Below are positions 51,955-61,256 of a stretch of DNA of 64,000 nucleotides, one piece after another (the first letter of the stretch is position 1; every line of letters begins with the position of its first letter). Under the pieces are notes generated by a model that saw nothing but the letters and a program-made list of their open reading frames with translations, had not been told where the DNA came from and ran no database searches. The position numbers were made by a program, and so were the translations under genes. Source of the DNA: an uncultured Opitutaceae bacterium. Lineage in GTDB: Bacteria > Verrucomicrobiota > Verrucomicrobiia > Opitutales > Opitutaceae. The DNA lies in NCBI GenBank assembly GCA_937902925.1, contig CALFNN010000030.1, positions 54,587-118,586 of the forward strand, given 5' to 3'.

Positions 51955-54071
51955 GGGTTTCGAGGGAACGATTGCTTCATCGCCTGCGCCTGCCGCAGAT
52001 TTTCCCGGGCGCCCGGGTCGTTGGGCTGCACCCGGAGGACTTCTTCATACTGGGCAATCGCCTCGTCGATCCGGTTCGAGATGAGCAGGGCATTGCCGAG
52101 ATTATTGCGTAGTTGCAGGTTGTCCGGCTCCAGCCGCAACGCCTGCTGGTATTCCTCGATCGCCTCGGGAACGCGGCTGCTCTGGGCGAGCAGATTTCCG
52201 AGATAGAAATGCGCTATGGCCTGCGCTGGTTGCCGTCGCAGCGCCTCCCGGTAGTCACGCTCCGCGGCGGCGGTGTTTCCCTGCTGGGCCTCGGCTCCGG
52301 CCAACTCGACGTAGCCCTCCGGTCGTTGCGGATCGAGTTTCACTTCCGCTTGGAATTGCCCGACCGCGGCGTCCACTCGCCCACTCCGCAGCAGCACCGA
52401 GCCCAGGGCGTTCCGGGCGGCGGACAAGCCCGGTTGCAGGCGAACGGCCGATTCGTATTCCCGGATCGCCTCGTCCGGGCGTGCGACCTGCTCCAGCGCC
52501 AAACCCAAATCGTAGTGCAAGTCGGGCGAATCGGGCTGGGACCGGAGCGCCGCTGCATACTGCTGGACCGCATCGGACGCCCGGCCGAGTTTGAGGAGGG
52601 CATTCCCGGCGTTGACCCGCGCATCGACAAAATCGTCTTCGAGCCGGATGGCGGAAAGAAAATGTCCAACCGCGTCCGCGGTTCGATCGGTGCGCTGGAG
52701 CACGATCCCGAGATTGTAGTGCGCCGAGGCGTAACGCGGCTCCAGTTGCAGCGCAGCCGTGAAGCAGCGTTCGGCCTCGAGCAAGTTGCCCCGTCCGAGC
52801 CAGATCGAGCCGAGATTATTACGCGCACGCGCGTTGTCCGGAAGTTTTTCCACCGTATCACGCCAGATGGTGAATTCCGATTGGTAGTCGTTGTTGCGGT
52901 GCGCCGTGGTGCAGGCGAGACCGACCGACAGCGCCGCGCACGGCCATAACATCCGCGCGCCGAGCACGCGATAGAACGCCAAAACGTCCGCTGCGACGAG
53001 CGCCAGCAATGGGAGATACATCCGGTGCTCGGCCATGGTCTCGGTGCCGACGGGAACGAAACTCGAACTCGGGGCGAGGATCATGAAGAACCAAGCCCCC
53101 AAGATCCCAGCCGGCACCCTTCGCCACAACGCGATCACCGTGCCGGCCACCAATAACAGAATCAACCCGGCCTGTGGTGCCACGCGAGCCAGGTTTGTCG
53201 CCGGTAAAATTCCGTAGTCGAAGATCAGCGGGCGCGGCCAGAGGGACAGCCGCAGATAGTGCACGACGGCTGGGAACTGCAGGAGCGCATATTCCGACCA
53301 GGCGACCGGTCCACCGAAGCCGGCCGAACCCCCGCGCCCACCCGTCGACAGAACCCAACAAATCAACGGCACCCAGGTCGCCCCCAAGCCGGCATACAGC
53401 CAGATCCGGCGCCGAATGGCGGCGCGAAATGAATCGGAAAAAAAGCCCCGGTCGTAGAGCAGGACCATCAGGGGCGCGGACACCATGACCTCCTTGCTCG
53501 CCATCCCGCCCAGACACGCGACCACCGCGCCGATTTGCCACCACGCCGGTTCGGGAGACTCGGCCCCGCGGATAAAGCAATACAAGGTGAGAAGATAGCA
53601 GAGACCCATCAGCGACTCGACACGCTGGACGACATAGGTGACCGATTCCGTCTGCAACGGGTGCACGAGCCAGACGACGGCAACCGTCAGGGCAAGCCAC
53701 GGGGCCGCCGGACCGAAACGACCGCGGAGCGCCGGCCGGAGCAGGGTCCGACGGACAACTCCAAACAGCGCGGCACCCGCCAAAAGATGAATCAAGAGAT
53801 TCAACGCATGATAGCCCCAAACCCCGGTGCCGTTGAGCGCGTAGTTGAGGGCCAGGGAGAGATTGCCGAGCGGCCGGCCACTCACCGTCAAGTCCGTGCG
53901 CCCCGCGGAAAATGCCGACCACCAGTGGCGGAGCGACGGGTTCGCCATCACCGCCGGAACGTCGTCGTAAATAAATGCGCCGGAAAAGCTGCCGGACCAG
54001 GCGAGAAGGACGGCCAGCACCATGATGGCAGCCCACGCACGCTTCGTTCCGGTCGCTCGTTGCGGCATCAT
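51951..54071 (-). CDS. TMTC-like GT-C membrane protein with eight C-terminal TPRs
   Basis: A 706-residue protein, first gene of the triple. After TM1 (AIMVLAVLLAWSGSFSG) comes the acidic loop FIYDDVPAVMANPSLRHWW. The pocket motifs HPLQTESVTYVVQRVESLMG, LSLWPRPLIFDYG and EHRMYLPLLAL match the two downstream paralogues. Eight TPRs follow (ARARNNLGSIWLGRGNLLEA to LQLRNNLGNALLISNRIDEA). Two adjacent ATGs (54071 and 54068) can start it. It lies 266 bp downstream of the TonB receptor stop, beyond a strong terminator, so the triple probably has its own promoter in 54072-54246. Confidence 0.82.
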   Translation of the reverse strand: MMPQRATGTKRAWAAIMVLAVLLAWSGSFSGAFIYDDVPAVMANPSLRHWWSAFSAGRTDLTVSGRPLGNLSLALNYALNGTGVWGYHALNLLIHLLAGAALFGVVRRTLLRPALRGRFGPAAPWLALTVAVVWLVHPLQTESVTYVVQRVESLMGLCYLLTLYCFIRGAESPEPAWWQIGAVVACLGGMASKEVMVSAPLMVLLYDRGFFSDSFRAAIRRRIWLYAGLGATWVPLICWVLSTGGRGGSAGFGGPVAWSEYALLQFPAVVHYLRLSLWPRPLIFDYGILPATNLARVAPQAGLILLLVAGTVIALWRRVPAGILGAWFFMILAPSSSFVPVGTETMAEHRMYLPLLALVAADVLAFYRVLGARMLWPCAALSVGLACTTAHRNNDYQSEFTIWRDTVEKLPDNARARNNLGSIWLGRGNLLEAERCFTAALQLEPRYASAHYNLGIVLQRTDRTADAVGHFLSAIRLEDDFVDARVNAGNALLKLGRASDAVQQYAAALRSQPDSPDLHYDLGLALEQVARPDEAIREYESAVRLQPGLSAARNALGSVLLRSGRVDAAVGQFQAEVKLDPQRPEGYVELAGAEAQQGNTAAAERDYREALRRQPAQAIAHFYLGNLLAQSSRVPEAIEEYQQALRLEPDNLQLRNNLGNALLISNRIDEAIAQYEEVLRVQPNDPGARENLRQAQAMKQSFPRNP

Positions 54072-54246
54072 CTCGGTTATTTGGAGTGCAGAGTTAGACT
54101 TGGCGTCCGATTCGTAAAGCGGCTTCCAACCAAAATCGCGAGACTGCAGAGCGCGTGCACGATCAGGGCGCCGCGTGCCTTCCGGCCGTCGGGTTGTCCT
54201 CGCCAGGCTTGTTCCCGTCGGGACAAACCTGAAACGCTCGCCCGCC

Positions 54247-54282
54247 AAAATAAAAAGCTCCCCTGCCGGAGAGCAGGAGAGC
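54247..54282 (-). terminator. Intrinsic terminator downstream of the TonB receptor gene
   Basis: On the minus strand GCTCTCCTGC, a 6-base loop (TCTCCG) and GCAGGGGAGC form a 10-bp stem (one T-G pair), followed directly by TTTTTATTTT (54256-54247). It begins about 55 bases after the receptor stop at 54338, so it ends that transcript before the TMTC-like triple. The opposite strand has GAGTTTTTT nearby, so it might work weakly both ways, but no plus-strand gene ends here. Confidence 0.85.
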
Positions 54283-54337
54283 CTTGAGTTTTTTCCGGGT
54301 CGACTGGCAACCAGCGATGCCAGCCGACCGCGCAGGA

Positions 54338-57300
54338 TCAGAAGTCGAACGTGGACGTGAAGAAATACGTTCGCGGGTCGACGATGCGGTATTGAGCCGG
54401 CGAACCGTCGGCATTGAAGATGATCGGCCGGAGGCCGCCTTTTTCAGTCGCATCGCGCACGTTGAACTGGAACTTCGCCCGCACGTTTTTCCCGAACAAG
54501 TCCCGACGGGTCGCATACGAGAGCCAGAGATCCACGTTGGTGGTGGCCGGGATCGTGATTGGCTTCGTAAGATCGGGATAAGATATCAAGTTCTGCGTGG
54601 GCGTCGGATGGGTGAACTTCGCCGGGTTCAGATCGCCGTAGTAGCTGACGACGGCATTGGAGGCCCAGCGCGCACTGCCGCCGAAAGCGATACCCTTGAG
54701 CTTTCCTTCCTGGAAGGTATAGCTGGAGATGAGGCTGCTGTTCCATTCCCGTTCGCTCGGGGATTTGGTGCCCTGCAACGTGATCAACTGATACAGCTGC
54801 GAATCGACGATACCATAATAGGTGCTCTGCGGGGTGCTGGTGGCGCCGGTGCTGTTGGACTGCGCGTCACCAGTGTAGCCGTAGCTGTTCCAAAAATCGC
54901 CGAGGTAGAGTTTGTTGCCATTCGACCGGGTGTAGACGGTCGGCAAATCGGCCGCCTTCAGGTTTTGCCAGAAGTTCAACCGGCCGTTGCCGCTGGCCGC
55001 AGTCCCCGTCCCGTAGAGCCACGCCGTGATTTCCCCGATGGCATTGCTGTAGGTCGAAACCTGCTGGCCGACCGTTATCTTGATGGGCCAATTGCGCAGG
55101 GGATTGTAGATCAGCGAGGCCTCCAGGCCCTTCGACGTCTGGGAATTGGTGCCTTGGATGTTCGTGTTCGGCCACGGGATGAGTCCGCCGGATTGATAGG
55201 CGGCGACCACCTGACCGCCGGCGGCCGTTTTTTCGGGGCCGGACACGAGTGCGTTGATCTGGTCCTGCATCGCCGTGGTCAGCGGGAACACCGTGTTGTT
55301 ATCGAAGTTCACGTCCGCCGGATCCTGACCGTTGCGAATACGGACGACCTCTCTCGCCCAGGCAAAGGAGCTGCTGGTATCGATACGCTGGGCCCGGCCG
55401 ATCGCCGTTTGGGCAGCAGACGACACGGCGTGCTCGTTGGTGGATTTATACCAGCTGAGGGACCAGACCAGCTTGTTGTTGAACATCGAGCCGCGCACCC
55501 CGTAGTCCTTGCCGGTGCCGGAGGGCTTGGGCAGGAGGTTTTCAAAGTAGTCGGTCGTCGTCGTGGTCGGAGGCGTAAAGTTGTCCGACTTGTTGTAGGA
55601 GAACCCAAGGTTGCGCACGAAATCCGCCAGCCAGTTCCCCCGGTCCGCCGCAGCGTCGAGCGACTGCCAGCCGCTGAACGGCCGGGCGACGACGCCGATG
55701 GTGCTCGTGCGACCCGAAATGACGTAGGGCGCGGCACCGATCACCGTGGACAACGGCTCGTTGCCGATGCCATTCGTGTAAAACGCCGTGGCAGGGATGG
55801 CCGTGTTGTCCGGATATCTGCCGTTGTAGGTGTAGATCTTCGCCTTGTCGTAGCGCGTGCCAAGGGTCGGAATGATCCGGTTGCCCCACAGGCTGCCCTG
55901 ATACGCAAAGCTCTGCGCCGTGAGAATCTTGTTGGTCACGCCAAAGTTTGCGCCGGCAAAGAACAGTTCGGGATCCATGGCCATGTTGGCCGTCTGCCAG
56001 CTCGCGCTCCCATTCCAGTCATAGTAGCTGAGCGCCGCCTGGTTGGGCCCGCCAAAATCGGGGTCGCCGAGCTTTTTCACGCCCTCCGTAACCTGCCCTG
56101 CGCCGCCGCCGCCGAGGTAATAATGGCGCTCGATCGACGATGAACTTCCGAAGCTAAACCCGGCAGTCTGTTCGTTGGGAAGGAACCGGGGATCGCCGGA
56201 GGTGAAGCCAAGGCGGTAGCGAAGATTGTTTTTCCAATCTTTCTGCTGGGTGCCGAGCGCCGAGAACCGGTGGTTGCCCAGATAGCGCGTCCACCCCTCG
56301 TTCTTGGAAAACTTCAGGTCATAGACCAACATGGCGCGGAGGTTGTCATTTACCTCCGGGGTGTTGAAAGAGTCCTCCTGATAATCGAGAATATAAGGAG
56401 CCCCAAAGTAGGGATTGGTGGCTCCGTTCATCAGCTTTTTGTTCGTATCGATGAAGATTCTCGTGGCTTGGTTGGCCTGACCCAGCCCGTAGTGGTCCCA
56501 TTGATTGTATTCCTGGCGGAACCAGCCAGCATTGAAATTCAGAGTGGGAAGAATCTCCTGAGTCAGCTCGAGGTTGTAGGTCCGCCCGGTCGCGGTGCCG
56601 TAGTTGGCGCCTTGGGAATTATATTTTGTCCAGTCGTAGAGGTTCTTGTCCGTAAAGCCCACGTTATACCAAGTCGAGTAGCTTGTCGCCCCGGTGCTCG
56701 CCGGCGGCACCGGCGTCACGAACCCGGCCGACTGGGTCTGGTAGTTGTTCGCGACGATCCACTGCGCCGCGGTCCGGCCGGCCGCCGTCGCCGCCGGCAG
56801 GGCCGCCGATCCGTTCGTGTTCGCCCCGGTCGTGGCATTGGCGACAAATGCGTTCACGATCTGGCCGCCGTCGATGTTGATCGAATTGTGCCCGAGGACC
56901 ACCAGGCCGGGAACGTAATACGCCGACGTCGTGCCAGTGAACGCACCGCTGCCGTTGACCGACAGCGTCACGCCAGTGGCGAGGGCCGCTGCATACCGCG
57001 GATCCAGCGACGACGCGAGAAACGGTCCCTTGACGGTGCCGTTGGCCAGCGTGATCGTCTGCGTGGTCGGATCCCAAGCCGGCCGGCCGGCTTGAATCCA
57101 TGGCGTGACGTAGTCGGACGGGTCGATGAAATTGGGACGGTTGTTGTTGTTGGCGTAATACTCAAAACTGCCCGTGATCTTGGTCTTGGGAAACGGCTGG
57201 TAGGTGAGTGCGGCAAACCGCCGGCGGTAGATGTCCGACGAAGGCTTCCGCTCAAATCCCTTGTGATCTTCGAGCCACGCGAGATACAGGGCAACTTTGT

Positions 57301-58117
57301 CGCCGAGCGGGATGTTCATGCTGATGCTCTCGCGATGGGCACCGAAGCTGCCAAATTGGTCCTTCACGGTCGTGTGCCACTTGTTCAGCACAGGTTCGCT
57401 CGTCGACTGGTTGACAACGCCCGATGCGCCACCGGCACCAAAGAGCATCGAGTTCGGACCGCGGTTGATTTCGACCGAGTTCGTGTTGTAGGAATCGAAC
57501 GCCATCCGGGAGATGGTCGGGTGATTATTCTCGGCCGTGTCGGCCGACCCCAGACCACGGACGCGATTGGCGGTCGCGATACCAAACGGCGTGCCATCGT
57601 CCCCGCTGTAGCCGCCGATGCCGTCCGTGGCCGTGCCGCGATTGACGTAAGTCGGGGTGTAGTTGCCCGCACCCTCGGTGTTGGCCTCATACAGAAACAC
57701 ATCGTTGATATTCAGGGCGCCGGTATCTTCGAGCTGCTGCTTGGTCACCACCGTGATCGAGGAGGCCAGATCGCCGACATTCGTATTGAGGCGGCTGCCG
57801 GCGAGCGTGTTTTCCGCATAGTAGCCGGTGTCCTTGCTGGCATCGACTTGGAACGGGTTGAGCGTAACCACATCCGGGGCCGCTTTGGTCTCCGACGTCG
57901 TGACCGGCGTGGTGGCCGACTTCGCCTGATCCGCCTGCATTGCGGCCAGCTCGTCCGGATCGAGCTTGCCGTTGTGATTCGTGTCGTATTTCGCCAGCGT
58001 CGTCGCGTCCGGAGCAGCCATCGATTGCGCGATTGCGGGTAGGGTCACGATTCCGGCACACGCCAGCGCGAAGGCCAGCCGCCGGATCGTTCCGTCTAAC
58101 GGTGAGGTCGAGTCCAT
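54338..58117 (-). CDS. TonB-dependent outer-membrane receptor with EF-hand leader
   Basis: A 1,259-residue receptor. A signal peptide (RLAFALACAGIVTLPAIAQS) precedes an EF-hand loop DTNHNGKLDPDE (residues 45-56), then LNPFQVDASKDTGYYAENTL (~86-105), the plug domain (SSITVVTKQQLEDTGALNIN) and a 22-strand-type barrel ending in the aromatic VDPRTYFFTSTFDF. This EF-hand plus plug layout is common in Opitutaceae receptors, which take up sugars or other nutrients with unknown specificity. The RGPNSMLFGAGGASGVVNQS plug block is intact. A Shine-Dalgarno AGGAGAA lies ~11 bases before ATG 58117. No TonB/ExbBD or surface-binding partner is adjacent. Confidence 0.93.
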   Translation of the reverse strand: MDSTSPLDGTIRRLAFALACAGIVTLPAIAQSMAAPDATTLAKYDTNHNGKLDPDELAAMQADQAKSATTPVTTSETKAAPDVVTLNPFQVDASKDTGYYAENTLAGSRLNTNVGDLASSITVVTKQQLEDTGALNINDVFLYEANTEGAGNYTPTYVNRGTATDGIGGYSGDDGTPFGIATANRVRGLGSADTAENNHPTISRMAFDSYNTNSVEINRGPNSMLFGAGGASGVVNQSTSEPVLNKWHTTVKDQFGSFGAHRESISMNIPLGDKVALYLAWLEDHKGFERKPSSDIYRRRFAALTYQPFPKTKITGSFEYYANNNNRPNFIDPSDYVTPWIQAGRPAWDPTTQTITLANGTVKGPFLASSLDPRYAAALATGVTLSVNGSGAFTGTTSAYYVPGLVVLGHNSINIDGGQIVNAFVANATTGANTNGSAALPAATAAGRTAAQWIVANNYQTQSAGFVTPVPPASTGATSYSTWYNVGFTDKNLYDWTKYNSQGANYGTATGRTYNLELTQEILPTLNFNAGWFRQEYNQWDHYGLGQANQATRIFIDTNKKLMNGATNPYFGAPYILDYQEDSFNTPEVNDNLRAMLVYDLKFSKNEGWTRYLGNHRFSALGTQQKDWKNNLRYRLGFTSGDPRFLPNEQTAGFSFGSSSSIERHYYLGGGGAGQVTEGVKKLGDPDFGGPNQAALSYYDWNGSASWQTANMAMDPELFFAGANFGVTNKILTAQSFAYQGSLWGNRIIPTLGTRYDKAKIYTYNGRYPDNTAIPATAFYTNGIGNEPLSTVIGAAPYVISGRTSTIGVVARPFSGWQSLDAAADRGNWLADFVRNLGFSYNKSDNFTPPTTTTTDYFENLLPKPSGTGKDYGVRGSMFNNKLVWSLSWYKSTNEHAVSSAAQTAIGRAQRIDTSSSFAWAREVVRIRNGQDPADVNFDNNTVFPLTTAMQDQINALVSGPEKTAAGGQVVAAYQSGGLIPWPNTNIQGTNSQTSKGLEASLIYNPLRNWPIKITVGQQVSTYSNAIGEITAWLYGTGTAASGNGRLNFWQNLKAADLPTVYTRSNGNKLYLGDFWNSYGYTGDAQSNSTGATSTPQSTYYGIVDSQLYQLITLQGTKSPSEREWNSSLISSYTFQEGKLKGIAFGGSARWASNAVVSYYGDLNPAKFTHPTPTQNLISYPDLTKPITIPATTNVDLWLSYATRRDLFGKNVRAKFQFNVRDATEKGGLRPIIFNADGSPAQYRIVDPRTYFFTSTFDF

Positions 58118-58526
58118 ATGTTTAGGTTCTCCTATGTCTTGGTCTGACTTGCCTTGTTGGGGCAGGGCTAAGCTGAAAAAATCGATGGCGACGCGCCAGG
58201 GTCATGGCTCCGCCAAGCGAGTAGGCGCAGCAACAGCTGCACAGAAAATGGGGCATCTCATCCACGTCAGGGGAAACGGTGGCAGGTAGGTTTTACTGAG
58301 GGGTAGACCCGTGGGCATGCAGTGCAATCTAATTGGCGGACTGACAGTCCGGCCGATCGGCCCAATCCTTGGCGGCGAGAGGCATCGGCGCGCCGACGGG
58401 CAAGCCGCACCACCGCAATTCGAGCACGAGTGGATCGCCTCAATCGCGCAGATTTCAGGTTGATTTCCACGTCCGCGCCGGGCTTTTCCCGGCAAAACGA
58501 AATCGCCACCGAAAGTCGGCGGGCCG
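58118..58526. promoter_or_regulatory. Intergenic region upstream of the TonB receptor, with palindromes
   Basis: 409 bp without a credible gene. Contents: the receptor's 5' leader and Shine-Dalgarno (near 58,130), a 6-bp hairpin CGGACT-GAC-AGTCCG (58337-58351), an adjacent perfect 12-bp palindrome GGCCGATCGGCC (58351-58362) that could be an operator, and a hairpin GCCGGG-CTTTT-CCCGGC (58477-58493) about 33 bases downstream of the TMTC-like stop on the minus strand, which has no T tract. Several short ORFs on both strands here lack good starts and composition. Confidence 0.5.
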
Positions 58527-60245
58527 TTATCGTTGCGCGGCCCGCCACCGGGCCACGATTTCACGCGCAAACGTAAAGTCCGGCCGAGTTCGCAGCGCCG
58601 CCTCAAAATGCACTATCGCCTCCGGAATCCGAGCGGGGTCGTTCAGGAGTGCGAGCCCGAGGTTGTAGTGCGCTTCCGCCAGGTCCGGATTGATTCGAAG
58701 TGCCGCGCGATAGTGGTCGATGGCGTCGGGCAATCGACCAGGAACATTCACGAGGGCATTGGCTAAATTATAATGCACCGTCGCATTCTCGGGAGTTATG
58801 CGCAGCGCCGCTTCGAAGTGGACGATCGCCTCCGTCACACGGGCTGGATCCTTCGCGAGGAGGGTGCCCAGATTGTAATGGGCGTCAGCCATATTGGGAT
58901 TGAGCCGCAAGGCGGCCCCGAATTCCGCAATGGCCTCGGCTTCCCGTCCGGGGGTTTTCAACATGACGCCGCCCAGATTAAAATGCGCCATCCACGCATC
59001 GGGATTATGCGCGAGCGTGGCGCGAAACAGCGTCTCGTCGTCGTGAAAGATTCCGCAATGTTCCCAAGTCAGCAGGCCCAGCAACGCACTGCAAACGGCC
59101 ACTAGCGCCGGGATGGCTCCGTGCAGGCGGATCACCGCCCAGTTCCAACTCTGCGCGATCCCGGCGGCACCCAGCGCAATCAAGCCGAGATCGGGAAGGT
59201 ATTGCCAGTGATCCCAGACGAAAGAGTAAAAGGCCCCGTAAAGATTGACGAAACCGAGAACCGGAAAGAGCGAGCCCACGAAAAACAGCCAGGCGGCCAG
59301 CGGGGCGCGGGTCCGTCGCCGAATCGCCCACAGCAGGACCGTGAGGGCGATCACGCCCAGCGGGAAAAGCCATTGCCATCCGATCCCCGGGTCCGGCGTC
59401 CAACGCGGATAAACGAAACTAAGACCCGCCGGCCAGACCAAGTTTGTTAGGTAAAACCAAATCGCGCGGCCAGCAACGAGCCCGCGGGACAAAAACGGCA
59501 GATCGAAATCCTGGCCTCTTGCGCCAAGGTAGTGTTGCTCCACCCAACTGCTAAACAATCCCATGGTCGCCCCGATCGCCAGCCACGACAGCAAGGGCCG
59601 AAAATCGCGGCGCCATTCAAGCCGGCCGCGCTTCCACCACAAGACCACCAGCAGGGCCGCCGGCAACGAAGCGGTCACCGTCTTGCACAGCAACGAGAGA
59701 ACGAACAAGACCGACGACGCGACATACGACTTCGTTCGCCGCGTTTCGTCGAAACGCAGATAAACCAGAGCTGCGGCAAGGTAGAAAACAAGCGAGAGCG
59801 TGTTTTTCTGCTCCGCGACCCACGCCACCGATTCAACATGCACGGGATGCAAAGCGAAGATAAGCGCGGCCAGCCATGCTCCGGGAATCAGTAATCGACG
59901 TAGAATCGCCCCGAACAGGACTACGGCCACGCCGTGCAATAATAGTGTTACGACATGATAGCCGAGCGGATCATCGCCCCACAATCTGTGCTGCAGCCAA
60001 AAGGCACTGTGCAGGAGAGGATAGTATTGCTCCGTTGCACCCGGTTTGAACCAGATCGAAGCCAAGCCGGTCAGCGAGCGCAGGGCCGGGGCGGTCACAT
60101 AGTCACTGTCGTTCCAGATGAAATTACCTCCCAGCGCCGGCAGGTAAGCCAACAAGGTCGCACCGAAAACCAAGCACGCCGCCCTCGCGTCTCCCAACCA
60201 CGCCGCCTCCGTGGCCGTGCCTCCAGTGCGGAAGATTTTAGCCAT
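58527..60245 (-). CDS. Fourth TMTC-like GT-C protein, with four 35-residue TPRs
   Basis: A 572-residue protein from ATG 60245. The first ~420 residues are a GT-C-like multi-TM domain: FIWNDSDYVTAPALRSLTGL (acidic motif after TM1), YYPLLHSAFWLQHRLWGDDP, HPVHVESVAWVAEQKNTLSL (the same place as HPLQTESVTY in the other three) and FVWDHWQYLPDLGLI. The C-terminal part is four TPRs of 35-36 residues with an extra residue near the loop (ALVNVPGRLPDAI), unlike the 34-residue repeats of the triple. It therefore belongs to a different subgroup. Separate transcript, 409 bp upstream of the TonB receptor start. Confidence 0.8.
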   Translation of the reverse strand: MAKIFRTGGTATEAAWLGDARAACLVFGATLLAYLPALGGNFIWNDSDYVTAPALRSLTGLASIWFKPGATEQYYPLLHSAFWLQHRLWGDDPLGYHVVTLLLHGVAVVLFGAILRRLLIPGAWLAALIFALHPVHVESVAWVAEQKNTLSLVFYLAAALVYLRFDETRRTKSYVASSVLFVLSLLCKTVTASLPAALLVVLWWKRGRLEWRRDFRPLLSWLAIGATMGLFSSWVEQHYLGARGQDFDLPFLSRGLVAGRAIWFYLTNLVWPAGLSFVYPRWTPDPGIGWQWLFPLGVIALTVLLWAIRRRTRAPLAAWLFFVGSLFPVLGFVNLYGAFYSFVWDHWQYLPDLGLIALGAAGIAQSWNWAVIRLHGAIPALVAVCSALLGLLTWEHCGIFHDDETLFRATLAHNPDAWMAHFNLGGVMLKTPGREAEAIAEFGAALRLNPNMADAHYNLGTLLAKDPARVTEAIVHFEAALRITPENATVHYNLANALVNVPGRLPDAIDHYRAALRINPDLAEAHYNLGLALLNDPARIPEAIVHFEAALRTRPDFTFAREIVARWRAAQR

Positions 60246-60551
60246 CAACGAATGCAAGTAATCCAAGCGCACGTCCGCAAACGTTTTTGCGACGGACGCG
60301 CCTGGAGACCGCGGGCCGGACGGCGATCCAACGAGTTAACGACCGTCGCAGGCCTCGAGGGGAAACGCGATGATGCCCCGGGTTGCAGTTCGCGCGGCCC
60401 TGCCCCCGTTTGTGAGTGGTTAACACCGGCGGACGTAGTTTTACTCCGGCCTTCCGGATGTGTCCTAACGCATCAACCCTATCTTGCATTTGCGAGATTG
60501 TGCTGCAGTTGTGCAGACCAACTTGGATTGCGCACTCTCCCACCAGAATCA
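60246..60551. other. Intergenic region between fourth TMTC-like gene and lipoprotein gene
   Basis: About 306 bp between divergent genes. No credible ORF. A bulged hairpin CGTCCGCAAA...TTTGCGACGGACG (60272-60298) lies in the minus-strand leader of the TMTC-like gene. Base composition drops towards the lipoprotein gene. It must hold two divergent promoters, which I cannot place. Confidence 0.5.
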
Positions 60552-60986
60552 ATGAAGTCACCCGGGCCGACAATTCTCCTGTTGGCGTGCGCGGCCGCGC
60601 TTCTCGCCGGCTGTTCGTCGGTTTCCACGCGCAAGGTGATCGATCTTGCACCCTTCAAGCACATCTTCGTGGTGCACCGACTCACAGACGACCACCACAT
60701 TGACGAACTGTTCGTCCGCGAGTTGCAAAGCCGCGGCCACGATGCCTCGAGCGGCCCGCTCACGATGCTCCCCGAGAATGCCGACGCCATCCTGACATAT
60801 GAGGACCGTTGGGCGTGGGATTTTAAGAATTACCTGATCGAACTCGACATCGACGTGCGCACGGCGCGCACCGACAAAAAGCTGGCCGATGGCCGTTACT
60901 ATCAACCTTCCATCAAGACGAAGCCTCCTGCCGAAGTAATTCACGAACTACTGGCCTCGCTCATGCCGGAATCCGGCCATTCCTGA
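60552..60986 (+). CDS. Small lipoprotein of unknown function
   Basis: A 144-residue product with an N-terminal signal and lipobox: ILLLACAAALLAGC|SS, so the mature protein would start at the lipidated Cys and sit in a membrane. The mature part (~120 residues) is mixed: TRKVIDLAPFKHIFVVHRL, YEDRWAWDFKNYLIELDIDV, and a C-terminal helix PPAEVIHELLASLM. It resembles small DUF-type lipoproteins that bind no known ligand. Fold and role are not recognised. It stands alone: the next gene starts 270 bp later; that gap shows only shadow frames. Confidence 0.78.
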   Translation: MKSPGPTILLLACAAALLAGCSSVSTRKVIDLAPFKHIFVVHRLTDDHHIDELFVRELQSRGHDASSGPLTMLPENADAILTYEDRWAWDFKNYLIELDIDVRTARTDKKLADGRYYQPSIKTKPPAEVIHELLASLMPESGHS

Positions 60987-61256
60987 GGTTCCGTGCCGAG
61001 TAGGAGCACGCCCCGCGACGAGGCGGCAAGTTTTTGTTTCCCAGCCGCTCGTTTGCGCGTTCAAATGCCACGATGCGTCTCCCGATGACAAGGCGGAGAA
61101 TTCGGACGCTGCCGGCTTGCGTCGTCGGTTCATCGTCGCCGCGCCTCCGTGCCACCATGCGGGACTCCGGCCGTTCCGACGAATGCGGCTAGTCGTAAAA
61201 CATCCGCTGCTTTCGCTCCATGGTTGCGAACTTCGGTCCCGCGATCCCTGATTTTC

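Noticed and set aside
54284..56143. Plus-strand 619-codon frame antisense to the TonB receptor
   Set aside because: Arg/Val-rich shadow; the receptor strand is unambiguous.
58202..58606. Minus-strand 134-codon frame upstream of the TonB gene
   Set aside because: It overlaps the end of the fourth TMTC-like gene, has Arg/Pro-rich composition and no motif.
60961..61158. Short minus-strand frame in the gap after the lipoprotein gene
   Set aside because: It gives a basic 65-residue peptide with no recognised family and no ribosome site; could be chance in a GC-rich gap.
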